Below are positions 1-7,801 of a stretch of DNA of 56,583 nucleotides, piece after piece. Origin of the DNA: Leptospira sp. (GTDB lineage Bacteria > Spirochaetota > Leptospiria > Leptospirales > Leptospiraceae); the NCBI GenBank assembly GCA_009991425.1, contig JAACWH010000036.1, positions 1 to 56,583 of the forward strand, given 5' to 3'. A program made the translations under genes and the position numbers. How positions within the stretch are numbered: position 1 is the first letter of the stretch; every line of letters starts with the position of its first letter. The notes beneath the pieces were generated by a model that did no database searches, was not told the origin of the DNA, and was given only the letters and a program-made list of their open reading frames with translations.

Positions 1-39
1 TTTAAAGTGTTCTTCGTAAAATTTGTTTCCTTTGCTCAT
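1..39 (-). CDS. IS3-type transposase OrfA, first 13 codons only
   Basis: An ATG at 39-37 opens MSKGNKFYEEHFK and runs off the window edge. A short basic start followed by a F-K-x motif is typical of IS3/IS911 OrfA proteins, the helix-turn-helix DNA-binding half of the transposase. The minus strand carries AGGAG about 6 bases before the ATG. The IS terminus sits about 60 bases upstream, the usual spacing for orfA in IS3 elements. With only 13 residues, the assignment rests mainly on context. Confidence 0.6.
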   Translation of the reverse strand, partial: MSKGNKFYEEHFK

Positions 40-97
40 ATCTCTACTCCTAATTTATTATGATATGAGTGTCCAGAAAATTAGGGGAAGTTCAACA
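1..97 (-). mobile_element. End of an IS3-family-like insertion sequence (partial)
   Basis: Read on the minus strand, the sequence from base 97 inward starts TGTTGAACTTCCCC and continues to ...CTGGACACTCA (base 66), which has the look of an IS3-family terminal inverted repeat (5'-TG end, then a GGACA-type block). About 25 bases further in are an AGGAG ribosome-binding site and the start of an OrfA-like reading frame. At base 98 the sequence switches abruptly to an adenylate cyclase reading frame on the other strand. The other IS end lies outside the window, so the target-site duplication and exact terminus cannot be checked; the boundary is good to a few bases. Confidence 0.7.
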
Positions 98-603
98 CCC
101 CTATTCAATGTGGATGTGGAATGCATTATGGTTCGACAAGAATTGGTATTATTGGAGATGATTCTCGTCAGGAATTAACTGTCATTTCAGATACAGTCAA
201 TCTAGCCAGTCGAATACAAGGCTTAACAGAGAAATATGGAGCTAGGATTTTAGTTAGTCTACCTTCATTGTATAATTGTTTATCTATTAATGAAATAAAT
301 TATAGAATGCTCGATATGGTTCGAGTAAAAGGTAAATCAGTTCATATTTCTATAGGTGAGATTTTAATTCCGCGTATTGATCTACTTTCAGATTTAAAAA
401 TTGCAACTAAATTTGATTTTGAAGAGGGGATATTTAGTTATATAAAAGCGGATTTTGCCTTAGCTAAAGAAAAATTTGAGAAAGTAATCAAAATAAACCC
501 AAATGATAAAGCTGCCAATATGTATTTTGAGAGATCAAAATATTTTTTAGAAACTGGAGCAGGTGATGATTTTGAAGGGATTCATCAATGGGAATCAAAA
601 TGA
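98..603 (+). pseudogene. 3' remnant of a class III adenylate cyclase gene, cut by the IS
   Basis: From base 98 the frame reads PIQCGCGMHYG and continues through a class III cyclase C-terminal half: G-IIGDD, then T-V-I-S-D-T-V-N-L-A-S-R with the transition-state Asn (bases 199-201) and Arg (211-213) intact. A tail of about 80 residues with a TPR-like feel follows. The frame aligns with the cyclase at 588-2729 from its PISIGIGIHQG segment to its last residues, so the two are tandem paralogues. An in-frame stop at 82-84, inside the IS, means no upstream coding is left. The metal-binding Asp residues and any sensor domain are missing. The ATG at 121 could start a 160-residue product, but that would lack the catalytic half, so I treat it as a broken gene. 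Confidence 0.8.
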
Positions 604-2729
604 TGTTCAAAAAGTATTTATCACTTTTGCTTTTAAGTAATCTTCTTCTTTTCTCATTCAATTGTAGATCTTATTATGATTTAAATATTAAAGATGGTAT
701 TTTGAATCTTCCTGAAAACTTGGAACAGAAAGTTATTTTATTAGATGGTGAATGGGAAATTTATTGGAATATCGATAATAATTGGAAAGATTTAGATACT
801 AAATTATCAAATCCTCAAATCATAAATGTACCATCTAGTTGGAATAAGATAAATTCAAATAGTAATAAGGCATATGGATATGCTACTTATAGATTAAAAA
901 TTGCTAATTTAAAAAAAGATACAAAATACTATTTTAAAATCAAAAGCCAAAGCACAGCTTATAATTTTTATATAAATCGTAACAAAGTAGCTTCAGCTGG
1001 AACTGTAGGTACATCAAAGTCTTTATCAATACCACAATATAAAGTTAACTATGTTCCATTTGAACCCAACGAAGAAGAAGTAGAATTATTAATAACAGTA
1101 AGTAACTTCCATCACGCAAGAGGTGGATTTAGATATCCTATTGAATTTGGCAGTGAAAAATTAATCTATGATTACTCCATTCTTTATGCAGCTTTTGAAT
1201 TGCTAGTAATGGGTTCAATTTTGACAATGGGTATTTTTCATCTGTTTCTTTATTATATTAGAAAGAAGATTCAAAGTTATTTATATTTTTCTTTATTTTG
1301 TTTTGTAAATGCTTTAAGAATTATTATTCTAGATAATTATTATATAATATATTTTATACCTGAAATTCCTTGGGAGTTACTCGTTAAATTAGATTATGCA
1401 ACAACTCCAATTCTTGCGCCTGTATTTTTAGAATATTTAAGAAAGATGTATCCTGAAGATGTAAATCGGTTTGGATCAAAATTAATTTTTTATGCAAGTT
1501 TGGTCTCAGCTACCATCACGCTTTTAACGCCACCAGATTTTTTTACTTCGATTTTATATCTTAATAATATAATCGTTGCTATGGCAATAATTTTAAGTTC
1601 TTATTCAATTCTAAAAATCAATCATTATAAAAGAAAGCAATCTCAACTTTTATTAATTGGTACTGGAATCTTAATGCTTTTTGCAGTTCATGATTTACTC
1701 GCAGGTTCCAGAATAATAGAAGAGGATTTAAAATTACCTATAGGTCTATTTTTATTTTTTATTATCCAATCTATTATTCTTTCTAAAAGAAATTCTGAAA
1801 CTATTAAGCAATCGATAGATTTAAGTGAGCAATATCAAAAAATTTCCCAAAATTTAGAACAGTTGAATCGTAATTATTCTAAATTTGTGTCTAGAGAGTA
1901 TATCAAATTTATTGGTCAATCAAGTATACTCGATATAAGATGTGGAGATTTCTCATCTAAAAATCTATCTATACTCTCTTCGGACATTAGAGGTTTTACT
2001 AGTTTTTCTGAAAAACTCAATCCTATGGATAATTTTCGTTTTCTAAATGCTTACTTAAAAAGAGTAGTACCTGTTATCACTTCACACAATGGAATAATTG
2101 AAAAATATATTGGCGATGCTGTAATCGCCTTATTTACCGAAGGAGCAAATACCGCGATTGATGCAGCTATTGAAATGCACAGAGTTGTGAATGACTACAA
2201 TCTCTATAGATTGAAGAAGAATAACCAACCTATTTCTATTGGAATTGGAATTCACCAAGGAGAAACCTTACTTGGAATCTTAGGTGAGGAAGAAAGGATG
2301 CAGACTTCAGCTATTTCTGAATCACTTTATTTAGCATCCGTTATTGAAGGTCTTACAAAAAAGTATGGAGCAAAAATTTTAGTATCTGTTGATGCCTTGT
2401 ATGCTTCGGATAGTTTTGATCGTTTTCCTTATCGTATAGTTGATTCGGTTCGCTTGTTTGCTGGCGCAGAACCAATAGGTATAGCAGAGATATTATTAGA
2501 GGGATTAGATGAGACATCTAATTTAAAAATTGAATATAAAGAAATATTTGAAAGAGCAGTATACTATTATCTGAAAGGAGATTTTCAGGAATCATCAAAT
2601 CTGTTCGAAACAATGATATCACAAATTGATCAAGATGAGGCAGCAAGGCTTTATTATGAGAGATCACAAAAATATCTAAAATACGGAGCTCCTCCTGACT
2701 GGGAGACTTCTAGCTCATATGAAGATTAA
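588..2729 (+). CDS. 7TM-DISM receptor with class III adenylate cyclase domain, degenerate active site
   Basis: The 713-residue protein has a lipoprotein-type signal ending LLLFSFNC, an extracellular jelly-roll-like 7TMR-DISMED2-type domain (LDGEWEIYW, VPSSWN, about 30-190), seven membrane segments (about 200-400), a short coiled coil and a class III cyclase domain (about 455-640). A tail similar to that of the upstream pseudogene follows. Metal-binding Asp466 (SSDIRGFT), Lys507 and Asp510 (EKYIGDAV) are present. The Asn and Arg that stabilise the transition state are Tyr581 and Val585 (SLYLASV where NLASR is expected). It may therefore be inactive alone or need a partner. GAAGGGA lies 7 bases before the ATG at 588; ATG at 600 is the alternative. 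It overlaps the upstream remnant by 16 bases. Family knowledge: DISM receptors sense small extracellular ligands; the ligand here is unknown. Confidence 0.88.
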   Translation: MGIKMMFKKYLSLLLLSNLLLFSFNCRSYYDLNIKDGILNLPENLEQKVILLDGEWEIYWNIDNNWKDLDTKLSNPQIINVPSSWNKINSNSNKAYGYATYRLKIANLKKDTKYYFKIKSQSTAYNFYINRNKVASAGTVGTSKSLSIPQYKVNYVPFEPNEEEVELLITVSNFHHARGGFRYPIEFGSEKLIYDYSILYAAFELLVMGSILTMGIFHLFLYYIRKKIQSYLYFSLFCFVNALRIIILDNYYIIYFIPEIPWELLVKLDYATTPILAPVFLEYLRKMYPEDVNRFGSKLIFYASLVSATITLLTPPDFFTSILYLNNIIVAMAIILSSYSILKINHYKRKQSQLLLIGTGILMLFAVHDLLAGSRIIEEDLKLPIGLFLFFIIQSIILSKRNSETIKQSIDLSEQYQKISQNLEQLNRNYSKFVSREYIKFIGQSSILDIRCGDFSSKNLSILSSDIRGFTSFSEKLNPMDNFRFLNAYLKRVVPVITSHNGIIEKYIGDAVIALFTEGANTAIDAAIEMHRVVNDYNLYRLKKNNQPISIGIGIHQGETLLGILGEEERMQTSAISESLYLASVIEGLTKKYGAKILVSVDALYASDSFDRFPYRIVDSVRLFAGAEPIGIAEILLEGLDETSNLKIEYKEIFERAVYYYLKGDFQESSNLFETMISQIDQDEAARLYYERSQKYLKYGAPPDWETSSSYED

Positions 2730-2904
2730 GTTTATATTTTTATCTAAATAAAAATATATAATGACTGATTCAAAATACTTTTACATAAAAAAATCTATGG
2801 TTTAGTCAAAAAAAATTTGAGTATATTTTCAATTTAAATGAATATAAAAGAATTTATTTTCTATTATAATTTTCAATTTACTTAATATAGGAATAACTTA
2901 TTTT

Positions 2905-3735
2905 TTGACATTAATGAAGAATATATTCAAATTTCGGATTTTTTTGATTATGCTTTCGTTTTTATTTATTTTTGATTCTTCAATTTTTTCTATACATACT
3001 ATCATACTTAAGAAGAACCAAACTATTAAAGGTACTGTTAAATCACAGAATACTGAAAGTATTACTTACTTAGATGAAAATGGTAAGACGAAGTCTATAG
3101 CAAAGATTTCTGTTTTAAAAATTATTTATCGTGATGTGCAGGCAGAAGAAGAAGAAAAAATACGAAAGCAAGAAGAACTCAAATTAGAAGAAGAAAATAA
3201 GAAACTCGCTGAAAAACATAAAGAAGAGCAACGCCTTCTCGCTGAACAAAAAATGGCAAAGCAAAAGTTAATTGAACCACCAGAATCTTCATACTTAACT
3301 TCATTCCATCTTGGTTCACCCAAATCAGAACTTTCCATTCAATTGGCAACTTATGATACAGATTGTACTGCTATGGCTGAATTTACTCAATACTATATTC
3401 TATTTGGTTCCTTCCCAATCAATAAACCTAAATTAAATGAACTATTAACTAAGGATGTTAAAGCAATCCGTGTTTCTATGAAAACAACATATGTTGATCT
3501 AGCTTTTTCAGTCTTACTTGGTTTCTTTTCAACTGCAACACGAAAAACAATGATTATAGAATCCTGTGACATAGATGGACTTCGAGTTTATTCTGATAAG
3601 GAAATAAATTTAATAAAAGAAAATGCAATTCAAGAGGCTGAATCAAATCTTGAATTGAAAATTAAACAAAATAAATTAGAAATCGAAAGAGTAAATTCAG
3701 ATTTAGATGGGATAGAAACTAAAAAAGAAAATTAG
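2905..3735 (+). CDS. Exported coiled-coil protein with Bor-like C-terminal domain
   Basis: The protein has an N-terminal hydrophobic signal (about residues 8-30), a short beta-rich segment (IILKKNQTIKGTV) common in Leptospira exported proteins, and a Glu/Lys-rich coiled coil (about 78-125). A C-terminal region (about 130-235) has the pattern FTQYYILFGSFPIN...TTYVDLAFSVLLGFFS...ESC, resembling Bor/Iss-type lipoproteins (TFxNGLLGxxTxGxYTP). The very end is again Lys/Glu-rich. The TTG at 2905 has AGGAA at a workable distance; ATG at 2914 (MKNIFKF) is the alternative and gives a cleaner signal peptide. It stands alone, with AT-rich gaps of 175 and 139 bases on either side. The Bor resemblance is pattern-level only, and the function is unknown. 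Confidence 0.75.
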   Translation: MTLMKNIFKFRIFLIMLSFLFIFDSSIFSIHTIILKKNQTIKGTVKSQNTESITYLDENGKTKSIAKISVLKIIYRDVQAEEEEKIRKQEELKLEEENKKLAEKHKEEQRLLAEQKMAKQKLIEPPESSYLTSFHLGSPKSELSIQLATYDTDCTAMAEFTQYYILFGSFPINKPKLNELLTKDVKAIRVSMKTTYVDLAFSVLLGFFSTATRKTMIIESCDIDGLRVYSDKEINLIKENAIQEAESNLELKIKQNKLEIERVNSDLDGIETKKEN

Positions 3736-3874
3736 CTATAGATCAGATATAATTTTTTTAAAATATCTAGTTTCTAGGAAATATTTAAATTTATCCATTT
3801 TTAGGTTGATAAAAGTATTCAATAGATTACTTTAAAATACATGGTTAAAACCTAATTCTACTAAAGAGGTATCT

Positions 3875-4657
3875 ATGAGAATAATATTTTCAATTATAAT
3901 TGCACTCTCCCTGACTTCATGTTCAGGAGCAAGTGTCAAGACTCAAGTTGTTGACTACCAACAAGATAAGAAGGATTTTGAAGGTTTTTTAGCTGAACCA
4001 GAATCTGTTAAAGGAAAAGTTCCAGGAGTTCTTTTAATTCATGAATGGACTGGTTTAGGAAATTACGTTCAAGGTAGAACCCAACAAGTTGCTGCTTTAG
4101 GATATGTTGCATTTGCAATGGATATGTATGGTAAAGGTGTTCGTGTGGAAGATCATGATCATGAGAAAGCTGGCAAAATCATGAGTCAATATACATCTAA
4201 CAAGCCTTTAATGATTTCAAGGATCAAGAAAGGAATTGAAGTATTAAAATCCAATCCAAATGTTGATCCCAATCGAATCGCAATAATTGGATATTGTTTT
4301 GGTGGTGGCGCTGCTATGGAGTATGCATTAAGTGGAAATGATGTAACAGCAGTTGCAAGCTTTCATGGTATGTTGCCTTTAGTTTCTGTAAAAGATGCAA
4401 AAAAAGTAAAAGGTAAAATTAGCATTCACCATGGTGGTGATGATAAGTTTATTCCACAAAAAAATATCGATTCTATCCAATCTTCATTTAAAGCAGCGGG
4501 AGTAGATTATGAATTATTTGTCTATCCTGGTGCAGTTCATGCATTTACAAGACCAGCAGCTGGGACAGCGCATAAAGCTATGGGTATGGCTTATGATGTA
4601 GAAGCTGACAAACTATCTTGGAAGAGGTTAGTCGAATTCTTTAAGAAGAATCTGTAA
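3875..4657 (+). CDS. Dienelactone hydrolase family lipoprotein
   Basis: The 260-residue alpha/beta hydrolase has a lipoprotein signal (ALSLTSC, Cys16). The core has the oxyanion region VLLIHEWTG, the nucleophile elbow GYCFGG with Cys as in dienelactone hydrolases, the acid in HHGGDDKF and the catalytic His in YPGAVHAF. Members of this family hydrolyse esters or lactones; the natural substrate of exported bacterial members is usually unknown. AAAGAGG lies 5 bases before the ATG. It is monocistronic: a hairpin terminator follows and the next gene is convergent. Family assignment is firm, substrate is not. Confidence 0.93.
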   Translation: MRIIFSIIIALSLTSCSGASVKTQVVDYQQDKKDFEGFLAEPESVKGKVPGVLLIHEWTGLGNYVQGRTQQVAALGYVAFAMDMYGKGVRVEDHDHEKAGKIMSQYTSNKPLMISRIKKGIEVLKSNPNVDPNRIAIIGYCFGGGAAMEYALSGNDVTAVASFHGMLPLVSVKDAKKVKGKISIHHGGDDKFIPQKNIDSIQSSFKAAGVDYELFVYPGAVHAFTRPAAGTAHKAMGMAYDVEADKLSWKRLVEFFKKNL

Positions 4658-4671
4658 AAAATTTTGCATCA

Positions 4672-4712
4672 GCTAATTGAGAATTTGAATATTTTCTCAA
4701 TTAGCCTTTCTT
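4672..4712. terminator. Hairpin terminator between convergent genes
   Basis: A perfect 12-bp inverted repeat, GCTAATTGAGAA (4672-4683) and TTCTCAATTAGC (4694-4705), is separated by 10 bases and followed by a pyrimidine-rich stretch (CTTTCTTTC). It lies between the hydrolase gene ending at 4657 and the convergent lipoprotein gene ending at 4742, so it could serve both. Confidence 0.7.
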
Positions 4713-4741
4713 TCAAGTTGTATCTTTTATATTTTTTAAAT

Positions 4742-5383
4742 CTAAATTTTTTCTACGGGAGGAGTTAGTGATTTAGGTCTAAATTCTTGCTTACACATGT
4801 TATTGTCTCGAGGTCTAACTCCAAAGTATAATCTTCCATCTTCATCTAGTTTTAAAAGATCATGATCCATTGGACATTCTTTTACAGATTTCCATAAAGC
4901 ACAACCAGTTTCAGAAATATCTTTTTCTACTCCAGTCGTAAGTCCACAATTTGATAATCCAAAAGCTTTAGCTAATTCACGTGATTCTGTAATCAGTGTG
5001 AGGTATTTTTTTTCTTCTGAAAAATTTGCTTCGTAACTACCTGATACAAAGTGGGAAGGCTTTAATACTTTATAGCTTCCTAACGTTCTAAAACGAAAGA
5101 TTTGTTTTTGAAGTTTAGGATCTAGTCCCAAAATAAAATCTAAAGTCCATCTACCGTTCGAAAAAGTAAACTCTCTTTTCCCGAATACACCTTTGCCGTA
5201 TTCGTATGGTTTGAGATCTATATACTTACCATTAAGCTCAGAAAGTGCATCAATAGGGGAGAGGTTGTTTTGATTTGATTTACAATTTCCCAAAAAAAGA
5301 GAAATTGTAATTACAAAGAGAATACTTAGATATTTTATCTTCCCATACTTTAAGTCCGTTATTTTGTTGATTGTTTTTTTCAT
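4742..5383 (-). CDS. Lipoprotein of unknown function
   Basis: The 213-residue protein has a long basic N-terminus, a hydrophobic stretch and a lipobox-like ISLFLGNC (Cys34), so it is probably a lipoprotein. The mature part is beta-rich, with GKREFTFSNGRWTLDF and a later Cys-containing segment (SNCGLTTG, ETGCALW, ECPMD, NMCKQEF) that could form disulfides. I do not recognise a family. TAGGAG lies about 8 bases before the ATG. It is divergent from the ECF sigma factor gene at 5530; the 146-base gap could carry promoters for both, so the lipoprotein could belong to that sigma factor's circuit, but this is only positional. Confidence 0.75.
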   Translation of the reverse strand: MKKTINKITDLKYGKIKYLSILFVITISLFLGNCKSNQNNLSPIDALSELNGKYIDLKPYEYGKGVFGKREFTFSNGRWTLDFILGLDPKLQKQIFRFRTLGSYKVLKPSHFVSGSYEANFSEEKKYLTLITESRELAKAFGLSNCGLTTGVEKDISETGCALWKSVKECPMDHDLLKLDEDGRLYFGVRPRDNNMCKQEFRPKSLTPPVEKI

Positions 5384-5433
5384 GAAAATCTCCTAGTTTC
5401 ATTTTGGATTCAGACGGATCTATACGAACAAAT

Positions 5434-5455
5434 GGGCGAGATTGATTTTTCGCCC
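5434..5455. promoter_or_regulatory. Inverted repeat between lipoprotein and ECF sigma genes
   Basis: GGGCGA (5434-5439) and TCGCCC (5450-5455) form a 6-bp inverted repeat with a 10-base spacer, GC-rich inside an AT-rich divergent intergenic region. It could be an operator or a small hairpin in a leader. Nothing else identifies its role. Confidence 0.35.
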
Positions 5456-5529
5456 CAATTAAAGGACTTATTCGTCTTAAAAGAAAAGGAAAGACAACAA
5501 TGAATATATATAAAAAGGCAGGCGATTGA

Positions 5530-6366
5530 ATGAACGCAACTTATGACGAATTACTAAAACTAGCAATTGCAGGTGATGCGAAAGCATTTCAAAAATTATT
5601 TTTAGAATTTCAGGAGCAATTAAAATCTTATCTCTATAGGCTTTTGACCGATTTCGACGAGGCAGAAGATATTTCTCAGGAAAGTTATCTAAAGGCATTT
5701 TCAAATTTAAGTTCATTTCAGAAGAAATCTTCTTTAAAAACATGGGTCTTTACTATTGCAACTAACTTAGCCTATGATTTATTACGACATCGAAAGAGAT
5801 GGACAGTTGATATAAAATCCAAAGGAAAAGAACTGGCTATGAGTAATCCGTCAGTTTGGGAAAGAATTCAAACAGTAAAAAATACATCAGAAGAGGAAGC
5901 ATTTGAAATCCGGGACCATATTAATCATTGCTTTACCTGTATGGCTAAAACTCTACCTATAGAGAGGCAGATTGCAATGATTCTAAGGGATATTTATGAT
6001 TTTCAAGTTAAGGATATATCTTTAATTTTACAAAAATCTATAGATATAACTAAACATCTTTTACAAGATGCAAGAAAAACAATGACAAGTATTTTTGACG
6101 ATCGATGTGCTTTGATTCAGAAACAAGGCGTATGCAATCAATGTTCTGAATTAAATGGAGCTTTTAATCCGAAACAAGATCTTCAAATACAATTGAATCA
6201 AATTGATTTTGTAAAAGGATCTAAAAAATACAATCGTGAAGAATTGTATGAGATGAGATTGAAATTAGTTAAAACAATTAATCCTTTAAATGGAAAAGGT
6301 GCAAATCTTCAAGATATACTTATGAAGACAGATAGACTTGCTTTTGGAGAAATAAATTCATTTTAA
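5530..6366 (+). CDS. ECF-type RNA polymerase sigma factor with Cys-containing C-terminal extension
   Basis: Residues 1-95 form a sigma-70 region 2 (AIAGDAKAFQKLF, DEAEDISQESYLKAF, LKTWVFTIATNLAYDLLR). Residues 110-190 match region 4 (LPIERQIAMILRDIYDFQVKDIS), which binds the -35 element. At 278 residues it is about 90 longer than a minimal ECF factor. The extension begins with Cys193-x8-Cys202-x2-Cys205 followed by SELNGAFNPKQ, a motif I associate with a subgroup of ECF factors; the Cys residues could bind metal or sense redox state. AGGCAGGCG precedes the ATG. No anti-sigma gene is adjacent on the same strand, so the extension may take over regulation. That role is an inference. Confidence 0.9.
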   Translation: MNATYDELLKLAIAGDAKAFQKLFLEFQEQLKSYLYRLLTDFDEAEDISQESYLKAFSNLSSFQKKSSLKTWVFTIATNLAYDLLRHRKRWTVDIKSKGKELAMSNPSVWERIQTVKNTSEEEAFEIRDHINHCFTCMAKTLPIERQIAMILRDIYDFQVKDISLILQKSIDITKHLLQDARKTMTSIFDDRCALIQKQGVCNQCSELNGAFNPKQDLQIQLNQIDFVKGSKKYNREELYEMRLKLVKTINPLNGKGANLQDILMKTDRLAFGEINSF

Positions 6367-6374
6367 ATTTATTT

Positions 6375-7622
6375 TTACTTGGAAGATAGACTATAGATAT
6401 TCTCTAGTTTAGATAGGCCTTTGAAGCTTACGTTTTCTTCAATTAGACAGGTATGATTCTTAACGAGTTTAGCAAATGAATCTGATAATAAGAGATCTCT
6501 TTGGTATTTTCCACAGTACGAAGAGATCCTTGAGGTTAGGTTTACATCATTTCCAATAATAGTAAAGTCCAGCCTATCTTCAGAACCTATATTACCGTAC
6601 TGAACAATTCCATGATGTAAGGCAATGCCATGTGAAATAATTGGCTTGTTATCATTCAATTTAATTTCATTTTGTTTCTTTAAGAAGTCTCTAGATTTTA
6701 GATAAGCTATTATAGCTCTTCCTGCCATTGTTTTAATATTTTTATTTTTATCAGTTGGAAAAATCGCCAACATCCCATCACCCATTATCTTTAGGACTTC
6801 TCCTCCGAACTTATGGATATTGGAAATCTGCTCTTGGTAGTAATCATTCAACCATTGGATTACTTCTTTAGTTGGATAATTGCTCGAGATTGATGTATAA
6901 TCCCTAATATCAGAGAACCAAATGATTGCTTCTTTAGTATCGACATCACCTCTCCGAATTTTTCCAGCAAGAACCTGTGGTCCAGCCATAGGCCCTAAGT
7001 ATAAAGCAAGAAGTGAACTTATCATTTCATTTTGCCGAAACCGTAACCATCCTACAGCGAAAATTTCAAGAATACTTTTTAAAGTAGCTATGGTTTCTGA
7101 ATCAAATCCAGATTCTTTATTTGATGCTAAACTAATATAAGAAAGTACACCTTGGTCGAGTAATAATGGCTGAGCGTAGTATTCAGTGAAGCCAAGTTTT
7201 CTTAAGTCTTCAATGATGGGATAATCATTTTCTTCTGTCTTGTATATAGGAATATGTATGACTGCTCTTTTTTCCCAGAGAACAGGAATGGGGCTATTTT
7301 TAAATGCTTCCCCCATTCTGATTCCAGCACGAAACTTCATTTTCAAAATAGTCCCATATGGATAATTAACAGGAATACTACTGACCAAGAGAGGATCACT
7401 GAATTGCAATTGAGATGAATCCACTACTTCATCTGTATAGGTAAATCCAAAGGCTTCTATTTCAGGGTGTAAGGCAGAGCCACCTAAGGAAACACGAGAA
7501 ATCTTTAGTTCATTATCATTAAGAAATTGAATGAAATTGTATATATAATCTTCAGGCTTATCAAATTTTGCACTATTCTCTGCCATCCAAGCAAAGAAAG
7601 AAAGTTTAAGCTGATTACTCAT
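6375..7622 (-). CDS. Class III adenylate cyclase, soluble, intact catalytic site
   Basis: This protein of about 415 residues has an N-terminal sensor-like region of about 190 residues (possibly GAF-like), a linker resembling that of rhizobial-type cyclases (LYLGPMAGPQVLAGKIRRGD), and a cyclase domain. The domain has metal-binding Asp in WFSDIRDYT, Lys and Asp in LKIMGDGM, and T-x6-N-x3-R in TIIGNDVNLTSR, so all key residues for cAMP synthesis from ATP are present. No membrane segment is seen. I start at the ATG at 7622 (MSNQLKL); an upstream in-frame ATG at 7640 adds six residues and neither has a strong ribosome-binding site. It is convergent with the sigma gene, 8 bases apart. Confidence 0.9.
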   Translation of the reverse strand: MSNQLKLSFFAWMAENSAKFDKPEDYIYNFIQFLNDNELKISRVSLGGSALHPEIEAFGFTYTDEVVDSSQLQFSDPLLVSSIPVNYPYGTILKMKFRAGIRMGEAFKNSPIPVLWEKRAVIHIPIYKTEENDYPIIEDLRKLGFTEYYAQPLLLDQGVLSYISLASNKESGFDSETIATLKSILEIFAVGWLRFRQNEMISSLLALYLGPMAGPQVLAGKIRRGDVDTKEAIIWFSDIRDYTSISSNYPTKEVIQWLNDYYQEQISNIHKFGGEVLKIMGDGMLAIFPTDKNKNIKTMAGRAIIAYLKSRDFLKKQNEIKLNDNKPIISHGIALHHGIVQYGNIGSEDRLDFTIIGNDVNLTSRISSYCGKYQRDLLLSDSFAKLVKNHTCLIEENVSFKGLSKLENIYSLSSK

Positions 7623-7801
7623 AATGAAACAGTAAATCAATCAGATAGTTTAGATACATTAAATTTTTCCCTCTTGAAAAAATTAATACTCAATAGCTTA
7701 TGATAATTAGAGATAAAGTAAAAAAGATATTAATATACAAATCTATCTATAATAAACTGAATGTATTTTAAGTTATGAAATAACTAAATTCGAAAGAAAT
7801 T

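Noticed and set aside
3126..3338. Ser/Cys-rich open frame antisense to the coiled-coil gene
   Set aside because: Reverse complement of Glu/Lys repeat codons; the Ser/Phe-rich composition is an artefact.
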